This document shows, in pieces, positions 52,476-64,000 of a DNA stretch of 64,000 bases. A program made the translations under genes and the position numbers. Under the pieces are notes generated by a model that made no database searches, was not told the origin of the DNA, and saw nothing but the letters and a program-made list of their open reading frames with translations. The stretch is from Diadophis punctatus similis. Its lineage: Eukaryota; Chordata; Lepidosauria; Squamata; Dipsadidae. The stretch is from contig JALIGW010000026.1 in the NCBI GenBank assembly GCA_023053685.1, positions 1,777,884 to 1,841,883 of the forward strand. The letters run 5' to 3'. Within the stretch, counting starts at the first letter, position 1. Every line of letters begins with the position of its first letter.

Positions 52476-52859
52476 AGACTTGAGGAAATAAAGCATATCC
52501 TCTAAATAGGCACTAGAGGGCGACAGAGACCGCTTTTAAAATAGGCGCAGAGCCCGACCGCATCCGCCTTCTCAAGCCAGGCTGGGCTCTGCTAACCCCA
52601 AGAGGAACAGTCTAATCAAAAGTGATATAAAACTTCGGTTTTTGGTTCCCAAGCATCCGTGCAAACGCAGGGCATCTCTAGCGACTTGGCGGATTGGACG
52701 GGTGCGTCGCCCAGCCGTTCGCTCTGCCCATGCTCAGGGGCACTTTCGAAGTAAGGGGGGGCATTGGAAGGGGGCTCTAATGGGAGGCTGGATCTTGGTT
52801 GCAAAGTGGGGAGTGGGCGGGCGCCTGCACTTTTGACATCCATTTGCCATGGTATATAA

Positions 52860-53075
52860 GCTCTCCTTCTTGAGCAGGGGGTTGGACTAGAAGATCTCCA
52901 AGGACCCTTCCGTCTTTGTTTATTCTCTTTGCGTGGGGGAGTGCAAAATGCAGCCGTTGCAATCGCGGGAAGTCCCGGTGACTTAGATGAATCAGAACAG
53001 AGCTGGAAGGGACCTTGGAGGTCTTCTAGTCCAGCCCCCAGCTCAAGCAGGAGACAAGTGACTGTCCAGTCTTGG
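52860..53075. repeat. Two CR1 ends in the EXOSC2 upstream region
   Basis: Bases 52870-52925 are plus strand (GGGGGTTGGACTAGAAGATC). Bases 52988-53065 are minus strand (GGAAGGGACCTTGGAGGTCT). They lie 300-500 bp before the EXOSC2 start. Confidence 0.8.
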
Positions 53076-53371
53076 ACACAGTCACAGACTGTCCAAATTG
53101 GGGATGAGGCGGGGATTCAGCGCGCCCCTGACCCTAATCCAAGCTGCCCATGGCGAGAAGGGTGGCTTTCTTTGCAAAAGTGGAACCCTGCTGAAGGCAG
53201 CAGCCTCCCTCGTTCTCCCAGCGCCGCGAATGGAACCCTGTGCTGTCCATTCGGCGCTCGCAACCCCTTCCTCTAGAACCCGCCAGGAGTAGACAGGGCG
53301 GCCGCAGAGACCACGCGGGGTTCTGCGCTTGCGCGGGGGCGGCAGCGGCTGTCGGTGCGCCCTCAACCAAG

Positions 53372-59796
<6,425 letters not shown>

Positions 59797-60290
59797 TGGT
59801 AGAGAAGGAGTGGTGAGGAGCGTCAAGGATTCCTTCCTTCCTTCCTCCCACTCATCCATCCATCCATTCATCTCATCTTCCTTCTTTCCTTCCCTCCCTT
59901 TTCTTCCATCTTTCCTTCTTTCCTTCCTTATCCCATCCCTCTTTTCCTTCTTCCATCCATCCCATTCATCTCCTTCTTTCCTTCCACCCACCCACCCATC
60001 ATCCATCCATCCATCTCATCTTCCTTCTTTCCTTCCTTCCTTCCCTCCCTCCCTTTTCTTCTTTCCTTATCCCATCCCTCTTCCTTCTTCCATCCATCCC
60101 ATCCATCTCCCTATCTCTCTCCCTCCCTCCCTCCCTCCCTTCCACCCACCATCCATCCATCTATCCCATTCATCTCATATCTTCCTTCTTTCCATCTTCC
60201 CTTCCTTTCTCTTTTCTTCTGTGCTTCCTTCTTAGCCCATCCCTGTCTTCCTTCTTCCATCCATCCCATTCATCTCCTTCCTTCCTTCCG
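59797..60290. repeat. TTCC/CATC pyrimidine tract after EXOSC2 stop
   Basis: Begins about 30 bp after the stop codon: mixed TTCC, CATC, TCCC and TTTC units with recurring CATCCATCCATC and CTTATCCCATCCCTCTT blocks, i.e. higher-order repetition. It is transcribed in the 3'UTR if the poly(A) signal at 60872 is used. Confidence 0.9.
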
Positions 60291-60880
60291 CGGCCTGGTT
60301 TCCGAACAGGCCATGGTCTGGTAGTAGACTGGGGCCCAGGGGTTGTGGGCCCCTGTTGTAGACCACAAAGAGCTGTGGTCCCATTGTCTGTCCATCTTCT
60401 CTCTTCCTGTGAATAACATCAAAAGCTCTGACATCTCCTGCACCATGACATCTTAACCTGGAAATATCATTGGAGAAGATTCTAGACTCAACAGGAAGGA
60501 TCAGTAGCAAGGAAGAGCTAATATAATTCTCATCCTTCTTTTCCTCAAACAATATCTCTCTACATTCCAGTTTTTTATTCCTTTTTTTAAACATTGCTCC
60601 AGTGTTTGTCCCTAGCCTGATAATTGCTTGATTTTGAAGTTCAGCATCAGTTGAAAATCCAAAAATTGCACAAGAAAGAGATTTCTTAAGCGTAAAACCG
60701 TTCATTAGCGCAAAAAGGATCTGATGTTAAAAAAGAGAACCTACCCACCTCCGATTCCTGTGTAATTTACGTCTCTCCTCCTTAAACTCTGTATCTTAAT
60801 TAAAGAAAATGTTACAAGCTGCCTGGAGTCACCTATGAGCGAATTGGAAGGCTATTTAAATGTGTTGAATCAATAAATAA
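60291..60880. repeat. Repeat-derived 3' flank of EXOSC2 with poly(A) signal
   Basis: Bases 60291-60370 (GGCCTGGTTTCCGAACAGGC) resemble a hAT-type repeat. Bases 60370-60720 are unassigned. Bases 60825-60880 are a LINE/SINE tail (GCTGCCTGGAGTCACCTATG) with AATAAA at 60872, the first AATAAA after the stop that I found, so the EXOSC2 mRNA may end here. Confidence 0.45.
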
Positions 60881-61094
60881 TCTTTTAAATTTCTATTTTT
60901 ACATTGTGATTTGGGCAGCCGAGAGAATAATCCTCCAATTTTGGGGGCAGCGAATTGGAATTGCTGTCTTTGCAACTTTGCCTGGGTTCAAATTGTGGGT
61001 GCTGCAAAAAAAGTTGTGTTTAATTCGGAGTGAAACCAAATTCCAAATTGCGTCTGGTTTGCTCAGTTCTTTGGACGAGGGAATAAATTCTAAT

Positions 61095-61215
61095 TCTGAG
61101 TTCTAATCCTGCCTTTGATGCAGAGCCAACTGGGTGACCTTGGGCCAGCCACTCACTCTCAGCCCTAGGAAGCAGGCAATGGCAAGCCACTTCTAAAATC
61201 TTGCTAAGAAAACTG
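61095..61215 (+). repeat. CORE-SINE/LINE-like fragment
   Basis: GAGCCAACTGGGTGACCTTG GGCCAG and CACTCTCAGCCCTAGGAAGC are typical of old amniote SINE cores. Bases 61216-61840 are AT-rich without recognised features. Confidence 0.55.
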
Positions 61216-61842
61216 CAGAAATGTGGTTTTCTTTTCTCCCCAAGTCAAGATTCACTTGCACCAACCCTGCCTTTAAAAAATAAAATCAAATGTGTTGTTT
61301 TTCCTTCTGAATGAAAATTACAGGAGAAAAATAAATGGAATTTCTCTGCCAGGTTTTAAGGTGCAATTCGCCACAATTTCTTGTTTCTATTTTTAAAGGG
61401 TTTTTGTAGAATTCATTACTGTTGCATCAGGACTTATTTATTTATTCGATCTTATTTGTTCGATTTATTTGTTTGATCTTATTTGTTTGATCTTATAGAC
61501 TTCAAAACAAAAATGGACTAAGGACACATTAGTTCCTTTGTTTACATTTTAAACTTTATTATTATATATAATTTTAGGATTCATTCTTGCTAAAGTTAAG
61601 CCAGGACTTAAAAAAAAAACACCAAAACAACTCAGGGTACATTAATTTCTTGCTTTTAAAAATATTTTTAAACTGGTGGTTTATTACAGAGATTTAGGAG
61701 TTTGTTTTTAATTAAAAATTAAATAGAAATCTCTTTGTTGAGAGATGGCTGGCAGAGGATGATGGGTGCCAGAGCCCAACACGACAAATGAGAATGGGGC
61801 TGGGAAAAGGCCTTGGGCTGTGGAGAATGGGATTCTTTGCTC

Positions 61843-62178
61843 AGCCCTGTGGATGATGGGGGTTGTAATCCGGTGCACTTGAGGTAAATAGGAGGGGTCT
61901 CCCAGCTGGGGATGATGCAAAATAGAGGAGGGTAGCGCCAAAGTCAGACGTGAGGATGGGAGTCCTCACCCAGCCCTGTGGACAATGGGGGTTGTAGTCC
62001 AGTATCCTTGAGGTAAACAGAGGAGGGGTGGCTGGGGATGATGGAAAACAGGAGGGAAGTGCCAAAGCCGGACACTCCACCCAGCGAGGACGGCAGTGGA
62101 GGATGGGAGTCCTCACCCAGCCCTGTGGACAATGGGGGTTGTAGTCCAGTATCCTTGAGGTAAACAGAGGAGGGGTGG
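61843..62178. repeat. 129/147-bp minisatellite at promoter edge
   Basis: Three units starting from CAGCCCTGTGGA(C/T)(A/G)ATGGG (GTGGA at 61849, 61978 and 62125). Each carries GGGGGTTGTAGTCC or GGGGGTTGTAATCC. The array ends where the CpG block begins. Confidence 0.88.
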
Positions 62179-62179
62179 G

Positions 62180-62525
62180 GGTCGGCCTGCTGGCGGGGGG
62201 AGGTAGCGGAAAAGCGGGATCCGTCTTGCAGCGGGGGCGGGGGCGGCGGAGCATGGGAGCTGCCTCTCGGGAGGCAGGGGAGGATGGGCTCGCGGCCTCC
62301 CCCCCCCCCCGCGCTGCCTGTCTGGCTCTCTGTCGCTTGCCGGGCTGCTCCTCCTCCTGCCGGGCGCCGCCCTCGCCCTCCCGCCGGCCCTCCGCAGCCA
62401 TGGCCGCCGCCGCCACAGCCGCTGCTCCCTAGGCCCGAGAGCCCGCCTGACGTGACGACCCCCGCCGCCCGTCCCCACCGGCTCCCGGGCCCTTCGGCTT
62501 CTCTTCTGCTGGCCTCGCCGCCCTC
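62180..62525 (+). promoter_or_regulatory. CpG-rich block, candidate ABL1 promoter
   Basis: Dense CpG with runs of GCCGCC, GCGGGGGCGGGGGCGGCGG and no TATA. In human the next gene on this strand after EXOSC2 is ABL1, so this could be its upstream promoter. I did not find the ABL1 exon 1b or 1a peptide, so the assignment rests on synteny alone. A short open frame with a strong Kozak context lies at 62400-62432. Confidence 0.45.
62400..62432 (+). other. Possible 10-codon upstream ORF
   Basis: GCAGCCATGG is a near-ideal start context. The frame reads MAAAATAAAP then TAG. If the CpG block is transcribed to the right, this could act as an upstream ORF. Low certainty. Confidence 0.25.
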
Positions 62526-63225
62526 CCGAGCTTCCTTTTCCTCCCCTCCCTCCTTTCTTTCTCTTTTTCCCCTTTCCCTCCTTCCTTCCCCACTTGGCTT
62601 CACCGTTTCATTAACCCCTCCTTTCTTTCTTTCCCTTTCCGACTCCCTCAGACTTTCCTTCCCTCCTTCCTTCCTATTTTCTTTTCATAGTTCCCTCCCG
62701 TGGTCCCTCATTTTCTGATCTCCCCCTCTGACACATTTTTCTTTCTTTTACTTTTCTTCACCTTCCTTCCTTCCTTCCCATATCATATTATCTCCTTCCT
62801 TCCTTCCTTCCTTCCTTCCTTCCTTCCTTCCTTCCTTTCTTCCCATATCATATTATCTCCTTCCTTCCTTCCTTCCTTCCTTCCTTCCTTCCTTCCTTCC
62901 TTCCTTCCTTCCCATAGCATATTATCTCCTTCCTTCCTTCCTTCCTTCCTTCCTTCCTTCCTTCCTTCCTTCCTTCCTTCCTTCCTTCCCATAGCATATT
63001 ATCTCCTTCCTTCCTTCCTTCCTTCCCATAGCATATTATCTCCTTCCTTCCTTCCTTCCTTCCTTCCTTCCTTCCTTCCTTCCTACCTACCTTCCTTCCT
63101 TCCTTCCTTCCCATAGCATATTATCTCCTTCCTTCCTTCCTTCTCCTTCCTTCCTTCCTTCCTTCCTTCCTTCCTTCCTTCCTTCCTTCCTTCCTTCCTT
63201 CCTTCCTTCCTTCTCCTTCTTTCCC
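62525..63225. repeat. (TTCC)n array with repeated CATATTATCTCC spacer
   Basis: TTCC blocks separated by CCATA(G/T)CATATTATCTCC at about 62778, 62842, 62912, 62988, 63026 and 63111. Spacing varies with TTCC number. A pure TTCC block runs at 63146-63215. Confidence 0.95.
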
Positions 63226-63942
<717 letters not shown>

Positions 63943-64000
63943 GGACTCTGTTTGATTCAGTTGGAATAACACTTGAAGCCACGGGGATTTGGCCTGCGCT

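Noticed and set aside
60232..60705. 157-codon minus-strand open frame starting MNGFTLKKSL
   Set aside because: It lies downstream of EXOSC2 in repeat-rich sequence. Part is a hAT-like fragment, and no domain or splice context was recognised. Possibly an old transposon relic.
61841..62603. Minus-strand frames of 190-219 codons starting MAAAAMAAEG or MKPSGEGR
   Set aside because: They run through the CpG block and the minisatellite (repeated peptide ILDYNPHCPQGWV), with no recognised domain. A bidirectional promoter gene cannot be excluded but is not supported.

Overview
The window is vertebrate nuclear DNA and almost certainly comes from a squamate, most likely an advanced snake. Three genes with spliced, intron-rich structures can be read on the + strand: the 3' part of FUBP3, complete PRDM12 and complete EXOSC2. 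A CpG-rich block follows near the right end, where human and other amniote maps place the ABL1 promoter. The order FUBP3-PRDM12-EXOSC2-(ABL1) matches human 9q34. The snake call rests on the repeats: CR1/L3-type LINEs whose tails run into pentanucleotide (ATTCT)n arrays, tRNA-derived squamate SINEs, a very common element with inverted ends reading AGGTAGTCCTCGACTTAC, and GATA/GACA arrays of the Bkm type.

Layout. 1-1550: repeat-filled FUBP3 intron (foldback element, Helitron-like unit). 1551-13522: eight FUBP3 coding exons (end of KH3, KH4, tyrosine-rich C-terminus), then a 3'UTR to about 15215. 15216-32660: 17 kb intergenic region with nested transposons, microsatellites, a tandem Penelope-like repeat and GC-rich stretches that may hold PRDM12 regulatory DNA. 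32801-48979: PRDM12 in five coding exons (369 aa) with a TATA-like promoter and a repeat-invaded 3'UTR to about 51100. 53372-59796: EXOSC2 in nine coding exons (297 aa) with a YY1-type site over the start codon. 59797-64000: repeats, a promoter-proximal minisatellite, the CpG block and long TTCC and AAT arrays.

The genes are neighbours by ancient synteny and not members of one pathway. FUBP3 is a KH-domain single-strand nucleic acid binder. PRDM12 is a PR/SET zinc-finger regulator of sensory neurons. EXOSC2 is the RRP4 cap subunit of the RNA exosome.

Most interesting signals: (1) a Penelope-like repeat family at six loci that carries a hammerhead-ribozyme-like core, once as a head-to-head inverted pair and once as a tandem array; (2) two LTRs of one family, one of them a clean solo LTR with TG...CA ends and a 5-bp target duplication; (3) a PRDM12 protein with a Gly/Ala-rich insertion near the N-terminus and no C-terminal polyalanine tract, the tract whose expansion causes human congenital insensitivity to pain; (4) paired occupied and empty copies of a composite repeat that expose a transposon insertion. 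All exon coordinates were read by eye from reading frame, splice sites and remembered human proteins. Family names for repeats are from memory and are marked as inference where weak.
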